Positions 42,696 through 53,728 of a stretch of DNA of 64,000 nucleotides are shown here, in pieces. Within the stretch, counting starts at the first letter, position 1, and every line of letters begins with the position of its first letter. The position numbers were made by a program, and so were the translations under genes. Under the pieces are notes generated by a model. The model did no database searches and had not been told where the DNA came from. It was given only the letters and a program-made list of their open reading frames with translations. The DNA comes from Trichomonas vaginalis G3 (taxonomy: Eukaryota; Parabasalia; Trichomonadida; Trichomonadidae). The stretch is from contig NC_067205.1 in assembly GCF_026262505.1 (NCBI RefSeq), positions 17,980,001-18,044,000 on the forward strand, written 5' to 3'.

Positions 42696-45008
42696 ATGAC
42701 GGCAACAAACAACAACAGCAACTATATCGTTTCTGATGAAAAAGTTATTGATTCATTAGTTGAGGAATTAGTTGTGGCAGAAACTAAAACCCTCAACGAA
42801 AGAATTGGTGAAAACATGATTGATTTACATAACTACCTCAAACATGATGGAGGAAGAGGAAGGAAAACTGGTATGGCTTTATTAGTAAATAAAATTCCAA
42901 ATTTAACGATTATAGATGTTGATATCAATAAATCGTACAATGATGAACTTAAAGAAACGGTTAGAAAAGACATTTTATCAAAACTTTCGGATAAAGATGT
43001 TATCGTTAAAACCGCTTCTGGAGGTCTTCACATTTATTGCAACACTAATTTCTTCTATGCAGTTTCGAACAGAATGATTAAATGTTATTCCTGCAATGAT
43101 TATGATATTGATATCATGACTTCTATTGATGATTCAAAACGTTCTTTAGTAGTTATGGCTGATTCAAGAGTTCGCAAGAATGCAACAGAATCAATCAATA
43201 CATACTCATTCATTCGTGGAAGTTATGATTCAACATTAACCAGAACAGTGAATGATATATTAAATGATTTGAATATTAAGGTAAAAGTTGAACAGAAGAA
43301 CGAAGAAATAAAGACTATCATGAATGAAAACAAAGATGTAAACATTGACGATAAACTTGCCCAGAGCATAGTTGATGGCATCTGTGATTTTGAAGTACAT
43401 AATGACGGTGGAAACATGAATTTAGAAAAAGAAATAACATTATTCACACTGTTTCAAGCAATTAATTCGTTACCTAATCATTTGATTAATGAAGCATACG
43501 ATAACGTTTATAACTTCTGCAGTTTAACAGAAAATGCAAAAAGTAATTTTGAAAAAGCACGCAGTAGATATGCATATTTAATGACTTCTCCATTTGTTTT
43601 GGTGAAGATTCTAAAACTATATCAAAAGGAATATTATGATGAATATGTTTTACCTCTATTACGTAAGCCAAAAATACCATTTGATATCAAACTTGACGAC
43701 TCGTTTTTGATAACAGATATTAGACGCAAGGCTGAAAATCATCAGTATAAAAACAGTTCTGAAGTAATTGAGGATTTATCACGTGTAATCCGTTTTGTAG
43801 ATTGTGGAAACAAATATTTCATTCAAAAGGAATATAATATCCACGACAAAATGAATCAAATATCATTCGTTCTTCAATCAAACATGAAAGAGTCACTCAA
43901 AATGATTAAATTATTTAAAGAAGAAGGTAAAACAATAACAGCATGGGATGTACTACTAAATCAATTGTCTTCATTAACCGTTAAGGGTGTTTGCTTTAAA
44001 TCTGATTCCCCCGATGTTTTCTCAACGTTTCAAGGTTATAAATACAACGTTCTCGAAAAGCCTGATTACTCAAAAATTGAGATGTTTATGAATTTCATTA
44101 AAGAAGCCATTTGTGATAATAATGAAGAAGTGTATAAATACCTACTCGGGTGGATTGCATCAATGATTCAACATCCTGGAATCAAGAATGAAACAGCAAT
44201 TATTTTGAAAGGACTTCAGGGAACAGGTAAAAACAGATTTACAGACATTATTTCTGAACTTCTCGCTGGTTATTCATGTAAAAACATTACTGAAATCGGT
44301 GAGCTAACGGGTAATTTCAATTCGGTAGTTGAGAATAAAATGTTTCTTGTACTTAATGAACTCAAGAATGTTGGTGAAGACAGACTCGCAAACTTCAACG
44401 CTTTGAAATCAATTATAACGGATAATGAGATTAGAATTAATGAAAAGAATCAACCCAGAAGAACCGCTCAAAACGTTGCGAACTTCATTTTGGTAACTAA
44501 TAACGTCTACCCTGTCAAAATTGAAGTTGGAGACAGAAGATATGTAGTTTTAAGGGTTAATGGTAAATTTAAGGGTCAATTTGATTACTTCAAGAATTTA
44601 ATGGATTCATGCACAAAGGAATTTTATGATAATTTACTGACGTATTTTATCAATTACGACCTTTCATCATTTAATGTACGAATCATTCCGATGACTGAAG
44701 CCAAACAAGATTTAATTGAATTATCAACAAATCCTTTAGATGTATGGATAAATACACATTATGATGAATTGAGTGCAGGTATGACGTGTGAAAATGCTCT
44801 ATTCTGCAAACCATCAGACATGAAAGACAAGAATTTTCAAATGAGTATTAAGGATAAATGTGAAAGGAAACAAAGAAGAATAGATGATAAACAGACATGG
44901 TGTTATGTTTTGAAAGAAGAAATGAAAGGATTATATAAACAGGTTGAACCAAACGATAATGAGGATTCATTTACTGATGATGAAATACCTGTAAATGAAG
45001 CTTTATAA
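42696..45008 (+). CDS. Maverick B primase-superfamily 3 helicase (D5-like)
   Basis: A 770-residue frame starting MTATNNNSNYIVSDEKVIDS after TTCCTATATAAATG. Residues 60-170 carry the primase-type signature: IIDVDIN (metal-binding Asp pair), KTASGGLHIYC, and ISCN-type Cys residues (KCYSCNDYDIDIM). Residues 440-640 form the SF3 helicase: GLQGTGKNRFTDIISELLAG (Walker A), MFLVLNELKNVGEDR (Walker B), ANFILVTNNVYPVKIEVGDR (motif C and arginine region). D5-like proteins prime and unwind replicating viral DNA. The Asn in Walker A (GTGKN) matches the SF3 GxxGxGKN pattern. The frame looks whole. It points away from the integrase, opposite to copy A. Confidence 0.9.
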   Translation: MTATNNNSNYIVSDEKVIDSLVEELVVAETKTLNERIGENMIDLHNYLKHDGGRGRKTGMALLVNKIPNLTIIDVDINKSYNDELKETVRKDILSKLSDKDVIVKTASGGLHIYCNTNFFYAVSNRMIKCYSCNDYDIDIMTSIDDSKRSLVVMADSRVRKNATESINTYSFIRGSYDSTLTRTVNDILNDLNIKVKVEQKNEEIKTIMNENKDVNIDDKLAQSIVDGICDFEVHNDGGNMNLEKEITLFTLFQAINSLPNHLINEAYDNVYNFCSLTENAKSNFEKARSRYAYLMTSPFVLVKILKLYQKEYYDEYVLPLLRKPKIPFDIKLDDSFLITDIRRKAENHQYKNSSEVIEDLSRVIRFVDCGNKYFIQKEYNIHDKMNQISFVLQSNMKESLKMIKLFKEEGKTITAWDVLLNQLSSLTVKGVCFKSDSPDVFSTFQGYKYNVLEKPDYSKIEMFMNFIKEAICDNNEEVYKYLLGWIASMIQHPGIKNETAIILKGLQGTGKNRFTDIISELLAGYSCKNITEIGELTGNFNSVVENKMFLVLNELKNVGEDRLANFNALKSIITDNEIRINEKNQPRRTAQNVANFILVTNNVYPVKIEVGDRRYVVLRVNGKFKGQFDYFKNLMDSCTKEFYDNLLTYFINYDLSSFNVRIIPMTEAKQDLIELSTNPLDVWINTHYDELSAGMTCENALFCKPSDMKDKNFQMSIKDKCERKQRRIDDKQTWCYVLKEEMKGLYKQVEPNDNEDSFTDDEIPVNEAL

Positions 45009-45097
45009 AGTATGATTCGAATTCATTATTGAATAACCTGAAACCATTAATGATAAAATATATTTTTGGTTGTTAATGACAAAAATAAATGGTTCAT

Positions 45098-45292
45098 TTA
45101 CTCACAATATTTTTGTACAAAACGACCCCAAACTTTTAACTTCTTTTCTGCAGTTTCTAATGCTATCTTAGCGAGTTCATATTCTCTAAATTCTCTCTTT
45201 AAATCTTCTTGTTCCCATTGATCTAGTTCGTATGAAGAATCTCTATAACCATAACATATCTCATGTTCATGTTCTAATTGTTTTTCACACAT
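45098..45292 (-). CDS. Maverick B small acidic helical protein
   Basis: 64 residues, MCEKQLEHEHEICYGYRDSS, then a Glu/Leu/Lys-rich helix with coiled-coil pattern. It lies 9 bp downstream of the KilA-N gene on the same strand, so the two look like one transcription unit. Not found in element A. Function unknown. Confidence 0.5.
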   Translation of the reverse strand: MCEKQLEHEHEICYGYRDSSYELDQWEQEDLKREFREYELAKIALETAEKKLKVWGRFVQKYCE

Positions 45293-45301
45293 TTTTCCAA
45301 C

Positions 45302-45763
45302 TTATTCTTCAAACAAATGTTTAGCATTCTCTACTGTATCTTCGAGTTCTTCTTCATCTAATTTCTCATGAACTTTCTTGTCTATGGAGTCCATAATATC
45401 TTTGACATAAAATGCATACTTTACTGAGCACCATTCAGCAACAAAATGAACGAGGTCAGGATGTATGTAAATACCTTTGAATTCATTTATAACGCCCTTA
45501 GTAAGCTCATAAAATGCTTGTTTTGAGGTCGAGCCACTTTTGGCTTGACCGTATTCGTTCATCCAAAACTCAAGAATTTCCCGCATTTTAGTACTATTGA
45601 GAAATCTGTTTAAATGGTTTAACCTTCCCGCTTCTCTTGCCATCTTTGTTGCATTAATGTAACCATCCTTGTCTCTACGTAAGACTTCAATACCATTATA
45701 AGTGCCTTTTGTGAATGTTTCGCCATTAGATTTGTTCGTAAATGTTTTTGCTTCGACTGACAT
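45302..45763 (-). CDS. KilA-N domain DNA-binding protein
   Basis: 153 residues. The KilA-N fold is marked by IEVLRRDKDGYINATKMARE (about 25-44), a FLNSTKMREILEFW helix (about 53-66), and the strongly conserved GIYIHPDLVHFVAEWCSVKY (about 97-116). The C-terminal tail is acidic. KilA-N proteins occur in large DNA viruses, phages and Mavericks and bind DNA; here regulation or replication control is likely. It starts at MSVEAKTFTNK, behind ATTAAATCAGAAATG. Its upstream region is the inverted copy of the helicase upstream region, so both genes may share control. A near-perfect 10-bp hairpin lies in the coding region at 45527-45550. Absent from A. Looks whole. Confidence 0.85.
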   Translation of the reverse strand: MSVEAKTFTNKSNGETFTKGTYNGIEVLRRDKDGYINATKMAREAGRLNHLNRFLNSTKMREILEFWMNEYGQAKSGSTSKQAFYELTKGVINEFKGIYIHPDLVHFVAEWCSVKYAFYVKDIMDSIDKKVHEKLDEEELEDTVENAKHLFEE

Positions 45764-45799
45764 TTCTGATTTAATATTAATTAAAAAATAAAAATAATT

Positions 45800-46390
45800 T
45801 TAAAACTAACTTTATTTTTGGGCTACATCAAATTTCCTGAACTGTTGTCAAAATGTCATGTTGTCACCATTTTTAAAAGAAATTAATTGACATGGTAGCA
45901 CCCGGTAACATGGTAGCACCTTCAGTTCTTCAAAAATAATTCATTATTGCCTTCCTCTCGTGTTGTTGACACAATGTCATGTCGTCAACATGACAACATG
46001 GTAGCACCTTCAGTTCTTCAAAAATAATTCATTATTGCCTTCCTCTCGTGTTGTTGACACAATGTCATGTCGTCAACATGACAACATGGTAGCACCTTCA
46101 GTTCTTCAAAAATAATTCATTATTGCCTTCCTCTCGTGTTGTTGTCAAAATGTCATGTTGTCACCATTTTTAAAAGAAATTAATTGACATGGTAGCACCC
46201 GGTAACATGGTAGCACCTTCAGTTCTTCAAAAATAATTCATTATTGCCTTCCTCTCGTGTTGTTGACACAATGTCATGTCGTCAACATGACAACATGGTA
46301 GCACCTTCAGTTCTTCAAAAATAATTCATTATTGCCTTCCTCTCGTGTTGTTGTCAAAATGGTAGCACCCGGTAACATGGTAGTAGTGAA
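45800..46390 (-). repeat. Iteron-like tandem array right of primase-helicase (inverted)
   Basis: About five units, in inverse orientation to 41441-42650, with the same two unit types. The homology begins only about 35-40 bp from the KilA-N start codon, so the leader is duplicated as well. Confidence 0.85.
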
Positions 46391-46408
46391 ATTAAATTTT
46401 GTTATCAG

Positions 46409-46591
46409 TTATTTTGTCATCATTTTATTAAGTTCATCTTTAGTTAATAATTTGAATGGATTCGCTAATGTTCCACCTTGAGTCACAACACTTGCCCCAG
46501 CTAATTGTGAAGAACCTGGGATAAGTACTCCACGAAATGATTTCATTGGTATCATTAATTTAGAAATAGTTGGCTTAATTAATTTTGTCAT
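46409..46591 (-). CDS. Maverick B small protein of unknown function
   Basis: 60 residues, MTKLIKPTISKLMIPMKSFR, then a Gly/Val/Thr-rich half. It starts behind TTTTTATCATAAATG and has no counterpart in A. The leader context supports a real gene. Basic and hydrophobic, it may be membrane-active, but that is only composition. Confidence 0.45.
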   Translation of the reverse strand: MTKLIKPTISKLMIPMKSFRGVLIPGSSQLAGASVVTQGGTLANPFKLLTKDELNKMMTK

Positions 46592-46687
46592 TTATGATAA
46601 AAATAAAAATTTAAATTATGCCGTTCGCTCTTTTGGAGCTCAGGACTTTCAGTCCGTTCTAAAGTTTGTTTCACAAACATTGAGCGT

Positions 46688-48319
46688 TCATTGAACTCTA
46701 TACCATGCGTAAACCGTCATGTAAGGTGGCATGTATTCTTTACTTTGTCCTGTTGTTTGTGTATATCCTGAAACGAAATGTGTATGGTTTCCTTCTCCCT
46801 GAGTGTCACTCCAGTAACAATTTATAGCAAACTTAACGTCGTCTTTAACATCATATCCTTTACCTTTTGTCATTCCTGACCAATCCAAATATCTATGCTT
46901 ATGCCAACCTGCTTGAGATGTGCTTAAATCTATGTAGTGACTGTGTGCAGGTAAATTTTCACCTGAAATCGTTTTACTTCCACCTGTTTCCTTTGAAGAG
47001 TTTGCACAATACAAAAACTTGTCGACTATTTGTTCCCATGCACCAACACCAAACATTGCTTGAGGACCTCTTGCATCCATAGATGTATAAATAGAACCTA
47101 CTGGGTTCATTAAATCAAACATATGAGATATTATAGGATTGTCTCTTTTGAACTTAAGATATAATGCAACTATTTCAGGTTTCTTTTGGTTTGTGTCAGA
47201 ATATTTTTTATAATATAATCTTATGTTTTCAGGGTAGGTAAAATCTTGACTATAATATTTATTTCTGTCATCTGTATAATAATATACTATTCTCGTTTTT
47301 TCTATTGCATTATATCTTTTATATCTATAATAATCTAAATATAATGTTAGCTTTTGTTCATCTACATGTGGTGTTCTGTCGTCATCTCCATAGTCATAAT
47401 AATATGGTGCTGGAGCTGGGTCAGACAATGTCATATCTGCCATTTCATAAACTCTTAAATATTTCTTTTGTTCGTCTCCATATAAGTTTAAGTAACAGTT
47501 GTTATCTAATGGAACTTTAACTTGTGTACCATTATTCTTTTTATAGCTTACATACATTTCATTGTTATTTTTCGGAATGAGTTTACACCGTGTACCATTT
47601 TTTAAGGACTGTACAAACTGCCATCTAAAATATTTATTTTCTTCATTGACAGAAAAGTCACCAACAATAGTTTCAATATTTTTTGTTGTTCCTATCAAAC
47701 TTTGGTATATTTCGTTAACATAAGTTTTATCCACTTTCTTCATTAACTCATCATTAACATAAGTTTTATCCGCTTTCTTCATTAACTCATCATTAACATA
47801 AGTTTTATCCGCTTTAAGGTCTAAACATCCTGAAACCCATCCTGTATCAGCTTTAACTTTAAAAGTCTTCAATGTCCATTCATGATACCATTCAACCCTT
47901 TCTTTAATTTCATTATCTTTTTCATCCACATATTCCTTATCTGCCTTCTTCATTATGTCGTTTAGGAAACCTTTTATGAATTCCTCATTTAAATTAAATC
48001 TTCCAATCTTCAAAACTTTAGGAAATGCATTTAATGCGTAATATCTTTGTTCTTCTGGTGGAATTGATGTTATATCATCTGTTATTCCTTTAATTTTTGA
48101 ATTCATAAATAAAATTTCTTTTATATTTGATATCACTGCACCACCTTTGCAAACGAATTCGAAACGCTCATTTTTCAATACTATCTCCAAATCTCCATAT
48201 TTCAACCTTTGTGTTTGTTCTGCCATCTTTGAATTATATGCATATATGGCGTATGTAATGGTCTGAAGGACCTGGGTGCTTTGCGCCTTAAGTTGCTGTG
48301 GTTGCTGTTGTTTAATCAT
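46688..48319 (-). CDS. Maverick B fibre protein with phage-baseplate-like tip (long form)
   Basis: 543 residues. The N-terminus MIKQQQPQQLKAQSTQVLQT is shared with copy A. A shaft contains three repeats of KADKTYVNDELMK type (about 175-215). A middle module of about 190 residues, rich in Tyr, Lys and Asp (VRVYEMADMTLSDPAPAP region), is absent from A. The tip starts with NPVGSIYTSMDARGPQAMFG, has GGSKTISGENLPAHSHYIDL and GNHTHF, and ends MPPYMTVYAWYRVQ. Gp10/tail-collar tips contact receptors. The N-terminal double hairpin is at 48258-48289. The frame looks whole. Confidence 0.75.
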   Translation of the reverse strand: MIKQQQPQQLKAQSTQVLQTITYAIYAYNSKMAEQTQRLKYGDLEIVLKNERFEFVCKGGAVISNIKEILFMNSKIKGITDDITSIPPEEQRYYALNAFPKVLKIGRFNLNEEFIKGFLNDIMKKADKEYVDEKDNEIKERVEWYHEWTLKTFKVKADTGWVSGCLDLKADKTYVNDELMKKADKTYVNDELMKKVDKTYVNEIYQSLIGTTKNIETIVGDFSVNEENKYFRWQFVQSLKNGTRCKLIPKNNNEMYVSYKKNNGTQVKVPLDNNCYLNLYGDEQKKYLRVYEMADMTLSDPAPAPYYYDYGDDDRTPHVDEQKLTLYLDYYRYKRYNAIEKTRIVYYYTDDRNKYYSQDFTYPENIRLYYKKYSDTNQKKPEIVALYLKFKRDNPIISHMFDLMNPVGSIYTSMDARGPQAMFGVGAWEQIVDKFLYCANSSKETGGSKTISGENLPAHSHYIDLSTSQAGWHKHRYLDWSGMTKGKGYDVKDDVKFAINCYWSDTQGEGNHTHFVSGYTQTTGQSKEYMPPYMTVYAWYRVQ

Positions 48320-48343
48320 TTATTATGATTTAAAAATAAATAT

Positions 48344-49049
48344 TTAATCCGTTATCTCATCAGCTATTTTTTCTATTTGAAATTGCCATAATATTTCATT
48401 CATAAATTCTAAATCACAATCAAATAGGTCAGTTATTCTAAATTTAATATTTGATAAATCTTTTGAATGAAGAATAAATGAATTCCCGGATAATTGAAAC
48501 GGATATGATAAAGAAAATGTGTTTAAGTTGATGGATAAAATGTTTTGTATTGATGGGTAAGAGTTAGGGTCTAATGTTTGATGTGAAAATCTCATTGGGT
48601 ATTAACTTTATCACATTTGATTAAAATGAAATTGGAACCAGTGTCAGAATACAAAACATCCCAACATCTTTTTCAAAATTTAATATCCCCAACAATGAAC
48701 GAAATGAGGAGTACAAAATTTAATTTTCAGCGGGAATTTAATAAGGTTATTTATTTCATCAAGTTCAAAAAGTTTATCAGGTTTTGATTTAAAATTTTCT
48801 TCATACCATACGATAAATGATTCATTTAAATAACTTAAAATCGTGTTAATATCCCATTTCGCTATCACATTATTTATATACATATCATACGTTTTTTCAT
48901 GGTCATCTTTAATAAATGATATATAATCTGAAGGGTCTAAAAGAATGGGATTAAATTTACCACTCACAGAAACGAGAGTAACATTATAAATTCCTAACTG
49001 TTAAATTTAATTCACAACTATTATTCGAAATAATATTGATAATTGACAT
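48344..49049 (-). pseudogene. Maverick B unknown virion-type gene
   Basis: Counterpart of A 11891-21865 without the MULE. It starts MSIINIISNNS at 49049; the next start, in the opposite direction, is at 49069, so a 19-bp divergent promoter serves both genes. It has hydrophobic beta-type stretches and an acidic C-terminus. Broken in about two places. Confidence 0.55.
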
Positions 49050-49068
49050 TTTTATTACGATTAAAAAT

Positions 49069-49548
49069 ATGGTAAAGCGTTATTTTCCAGTGATAAATAA
49101 AACTAGAATAAGATTACCTCAAGAATTCATAAATTCAACGAATAAGAAATTCATTCATGTTATAAATTTTAGTGTTTTCAGAAAATATGAGTCGATGTCA
49201 TATTCATCAACAGGTTATATTTCACTTCATTCAAATTTAGTTCAATCAAACCCATATAATGACCATTTCATAAGATTTTCAGATGGTATTAAAAATGTAA
49301 TTGATAGATTAAAATATGAACAGATTGACAATATCGAATTTTTGGAATTTTGGTTTAAATATCCCGATGGAAAAAAGATTGAAGTTAAAGATAAAGCTGA
49401 TACTATAACAAAAACAATTACAATGACCGATCCGGATAGTGGGGAACAAAAAGAAATAAAACAAACGATAGAAACTGGTGAAAGGTCAATTATTATTGAT
49501 TATGATTCAAAGGATTATTATTCGATAATGTTAATGCTTGAATATTAA
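49069..49548 (+). CDS. Maverick B unknown protein (MVKRYFPVINK type)
   Basis: 159 residues from the preferred start MVKRYFPVINKTRIRLPQEF. An in-frame start further up would overlap the divergent gene. Beta-rich middle (FSVFRKYESMSYSSTGYISL), then a Lys/Asp-rich region. It overlaps the convergent gene end by 4 bp. A penton-like or minor capsid protein is possible, but not shown. Looks whole. Confidence 0.5.
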   Translation: MVKRYFPVINKTRIRLPQEFINSTNKKFIHVINFSVFRKYESMSYSSTGYISLHSNLVQSNPYNDHFIRFSDGIKNVIDRLKYEQIDNIEFLEFWFKYPDGKKIEVKDKADTITKTITMTDPDSGEQKEIKQTIETGERSIIIDYDSKDYYSIMLMLEY

Positions 49549-50212
49549 ATAGCCTTAACAAAGAATTTTTCAAGTGATATTTATATTCATCAACTATTTT
49601 ATTATAAATATCATTATATGTTAAATGAAGTTCAGTTGTTGTTCCATTCTTTGTATCTTAATTGTGCTAATATCCTTTATAGGATTTATTTTTGCAACTG
49701 TTCCGCAGCATGAAACCTCATCATCTATGAAAAATTGAATCTTAACGTCTGAATCTTGAACATCACAAAGAATGGCGATAATGTGAATTAATGATTCATA
49801 AGGTAAAATAATTAAACCGGATTGGTCAATTAAATTTATTATTGAATCATAATTATTAATTATTATATCACGGTAAATTTTCATTAATTCAGAATTAATG
49901 TCTATTTTATATGGGTTCTCGATGTTTGATGAAAGAGGTGGGGGTATGTTGGATAAGTGGGAATTTCAACAGGTTCTTTACCAGGTTCAGATAAAATGAT
50001 TGGGTCTCCATTCTCATGGTTTTCTTCATTCTCCTCATCTTCGGTAAGTCACGAGTTAATAAATTTGGTTGAGTTGCTGACCTTGTTAATTCAGGGCTAA
50101 CATTAACTTTAACATTTTGAATAATTCGTGATTTATCATCATTTACGTTATAACCAACCGTAATCTCTGCTTTTGCGTTAGTGTTCTTTTGACTAGTGAA
50201 ACGTCTTCTCAT
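49545..50212 (-). pseudogene. Maverick B gene block of unknown function
   Basis: Counterpart of A 10731-11396: MRRRFTSQKNTNAKAEITVG start, Pro-rich middle, hydrophobic INNYDSIINLIDQSGLIILP part. Leader is GAATATAAATG-like. One gene or two. Broken in a few places. Confidence 0.45.
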
Positions 50213-50244
50213 TTATAATCGAATAAAAAAATATATTTAAACTT

Positions 50245-51142
50245 TTATTTTGCTGGAACTTTTGAATCTATTATTCCCTGTATTTGTTCATGAAGTTGAT
50301 TTTTAGCTGTTTCATCGAAATTAATAGACCGAATATATTCATTAATTGCATTCTTATAATCATCTGATTTCTCAAATTTTCTTTTATCTGATTCCTTAAC
50401 TAAATCATAAGTTAAACCTCGTTGCTGATATAATGGTTTCTTAATTAAATCTTTGAATGCTTGAGATAAAGCACCTGATGCAATTCTTGCTACTATAATT
50501 GGTTGGAATTGCTGTTTAAGTTCATCTTTAACATTTGCGAAAACTGGATCGAATAAAGCAACTTTAAAGAATTTCTTAGCTGAAATTTCAGGTCTAATAT
50601 TTGCATATTGACCATCAAACTGGTTAGAATATCGTGGTAATCCATCCGGTCCTCTTCAATAGCATTTAATTCTTCATTGAAATAAGAATATGGATTATGA
50701 CGGTATGAATTAATTGGACCATTTTCACCTTCTCCAATGTATTGTTTAACAGCTTTTCCATTTTCATCAAATTGCATAGGATAACGTTCATTATATGCTT
50801 TACGTTTAGGATAATCAGATATAGTTAATTTATAACCATTTATGACTTTAATATTACCTTGACCATCAGTAACGAAAACTTCATTTATACCATCAGGTTT
50901 TCCATTTGGACCCGTAATGTCTGCTTCGTGTGCTTCCCAATTTGGACCATGACGTTTGGCATATGCTTGAGCTTCTGGTAATGTTAAAACGTTTCTCATT
51001 TGTTTAACATCTTTTTGAAGACCAGCAACAATATGAACTAATTCTTTCATTCCATCAGGAACTTTCATAGTTCTATTATATGCACCCTTTTGTTTGTCCC
51101 TTGTTTTAATGGAACCTGTAGAAGATTTGCTATTTCTGTCAT
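50245..51142 (-). pseudogene. Maverick B virion-type protein of unknown function
   Basis: It begins [17 protein letters not shown] at 51142, and the conserved [20 protein letters not shown] block follows. The C-terminal third is helical. Position between the packaging ATPase and the Pro-rich gene is the same as in A. Broken in about two places. Confidence 0.5.
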
Positions 51143-51182
51143 GTTTAATTATAAATAAAAAATAAAAATTAATTATAAAAAG

Positions 51183-52004
51183 TTAATCAAATTTAACACC
51201 CCTTTATTTAAATCAACTATTATTTTTCCATGTTCACCTAATTGCTGATATTGTGTGTAAAGTTCATTAATGCTCATTGGTAAATTCACTTGATAAAGCA
51301 TAACGTTCAACTGTTGACGACTAAACCCACTGAAAATGAAAAGTGTTGATAGATTTGATTTAATGTTTGTGCTTAATGCTTTGAAATATTGAACAGCCAT
51401 AAAGAATGAACACTGAATGTGTCGACATTGAGTTAATAACTGATTAAAATATGATTTCTCATTTGTTATTAGTTTTGATTTCACTGCATCATCTAGAAAA
51501 ATGAGTGAATGCAAAAATTCTTATCAAAATTTGAAATGAAAGTGTTTCAAATAATTCATCCCGTTGTTTATCAATAATTTTATCCTCTAATCCTTGCTTC
51601 TTGATTGTATTATATAATTCTTTATACATTAAAAAGTTTTTTAAATAATCTTCTGCTTCTTCTTGTGATAAATAAATAATTGGAATTTTGATTAAATGCT
51701 TTAAAGATTCAAATGTATCATCTGAAGGTGAACCTGAACGGTTGATATAAATTAACACATGTGAATGGGGGGAAGTGTTAGCAATAATGATAATTTTTTT
51801 AATATCGTTAATGTTTTACCTTTATTTTGTTTACCAATTGCTGCAGTGATTGAATTTAAGTAACATTCAGAATATGGAATTTCATTATTTTTCCTTATAT
51901 AGAGCATTTCTATTATCACTCAATGCTTCATTAATCATATCATCTACGTATGTATTATATACTCCTGCTAATTCTTCATAAGGGGTGGATGAATTTAAAT
52001 CCAT
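51183..52004 (-). pseudogene. Maverick B genome-packaging ATPase (FtsK/HerA, A32-like)
   Basis: Walker B MHSLIFLDDAVKS and FIFSGFSRQQLN motifs as in A; the Walker A region is near the N-terminus. It starts behind GATTAAATGG, 24 bp after the capsid gene. Broken in about three places. Confidence 0.75.
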
Positions 52005-52028
52005 TTAATCAAAAATAAATTTATAATT

Positions 52029-53659
52029 TTAAACATTTCTATTCATCAATATTTCATCATATGAACTTCTATACTGTGGTGGTGTACCTGTTGGATGATA
52101 TTTCAAACCTTCGTCCGGTGTCCATGTCCAATATGTAGTCCTAGTAAACCAAACCTGAGGAGGATTTGTCACCTTTGAACAGTAAGTGTCATTTTCACCC
52201 TGAATGATTGGATAAGCTTTCACTTGTACTGTAACTTGTGAGTTGAAAGTTTCTAATCCATCAAAGAATATACCCGCTCCATTACGTTGAACTGGAATAG
52301 TGCATAAGAATGAAGTTTGGTCTTTCCATGTTCTAGCTGATGGCGTGCCATCATCTGCATTCAGTGGTCTAGTTAATGAGTCCTCGTATTCTTCCGTGCA
52401 TTCATTCACTCCATCTAAATCAGAAGCTTGAAGCATACGTGTAAAGAATATGTCGCCCACTGTGGTCATCGCTTGATCGGGGAAGTTTCTGGAATCTATA
52501 GTGACCTGAAGACTCGAAGCATTGGATTTTCTAAAACTGTTCTTTGCATTGCATTCTTCGGAAATGTTAACACAACATCTGTAACATTATGAAGAGCGTA
52601 TGAGAAATCCGAGCTAATACCTTCAGGAGTGATGCAACCTCCATTTAGTGAACGAACGTCAATATGTTGAGCTGGAATCATGAATGGATCTTCCTTACTA
52701 AATAAACGTGGTATTGCTTTAACTGATTCTTCAATTAAACCGTATCCTGGTGTAATGCATTTATCCTCTAAAACTTCCATCTTTGTGCATGAAATAATAA
52801 CTTATCAACTGTTGCCTCAGCAATGTAGCGGCTAAGCTTGTAATTAATTTGGCAGGAAGTCCGATTTGTTGGAATTTGCGATCATTTATAAACATGATTC
52901 ATAATTTTTCATAATTTTCATCAGTTATCTTTTCATAAACGTAATTTTGTAAATCAGCAACTCTTAACGGTCAACCTGACAAAATACTAAAGTATCCCTG
53001 AAAACATAATATTTAAGAATGATATCACCAAATGATTTAGGATAATCATCGAACGCCTGAAATGCTAACAAATCATTTACCGGAATAATCATATCAAAAG
53101 TGATATCAACTTCTTCATTTGCTCTCTTGAAAACTTCTGAAGGGTCAATATATTTACCACATACTGAGTTATCATATTTTGAACATTATTATATAACGAA
53201 TGAACAAAACTTTTTAACTTTCCTTTCTGATTTCGGTTTATATGTTGCAAATGCAAAAGATTCACGGCGCAATCCATCTGAAGATAACCGGCATCACTCT
53301 TTCGGTTTCTACTTCTAATTGTTTAAAGCTTTGATTAGATGATTTGTAACCAACGAATAAACGCATGCATTTAAAAGCGACATCACATGTGAAAGCTTTA
53401 TTTGAAACAAGAGTTGCTTTAACTTTGCGTTTAATATATGTGTCACCTAATTGGTTCACATCATGAGCTGGATTTGTAATTCTTAAATGAGTTTGTTTAT
53501 CATCAAAATGTGGAGCATCAGAGTCATAGCATGAACTTTCAAGTTCTCTATAATATCTTCTACCGTCATTCTTTGCGAATATTTCATTTATCTTTTCGAA
53601 TGAATGAACACATTTCCATTAATCGGTTTAGTGTTTGGCACTAAATAGTTAGTCGTCAT
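52029..53659 (-). pseudogene. Maverick B probable major capsid protein
   Basis: About 543 codons from MTTNYLVPNTKPI to EILMNRNV. Length, position before the ATPase, and beta-rich, Trp/Pro-rich C-terminal part support a double-jelly-roll capsid protein. Broken in roughly six places. Confidence 0.55.
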
Positions 53660-53728
53660 TTATTAATAAATAAAAATCAAAATTAAAAGATGGAAATGAA
53701 TTTTTATTTTAATGAATAATAATCAACT

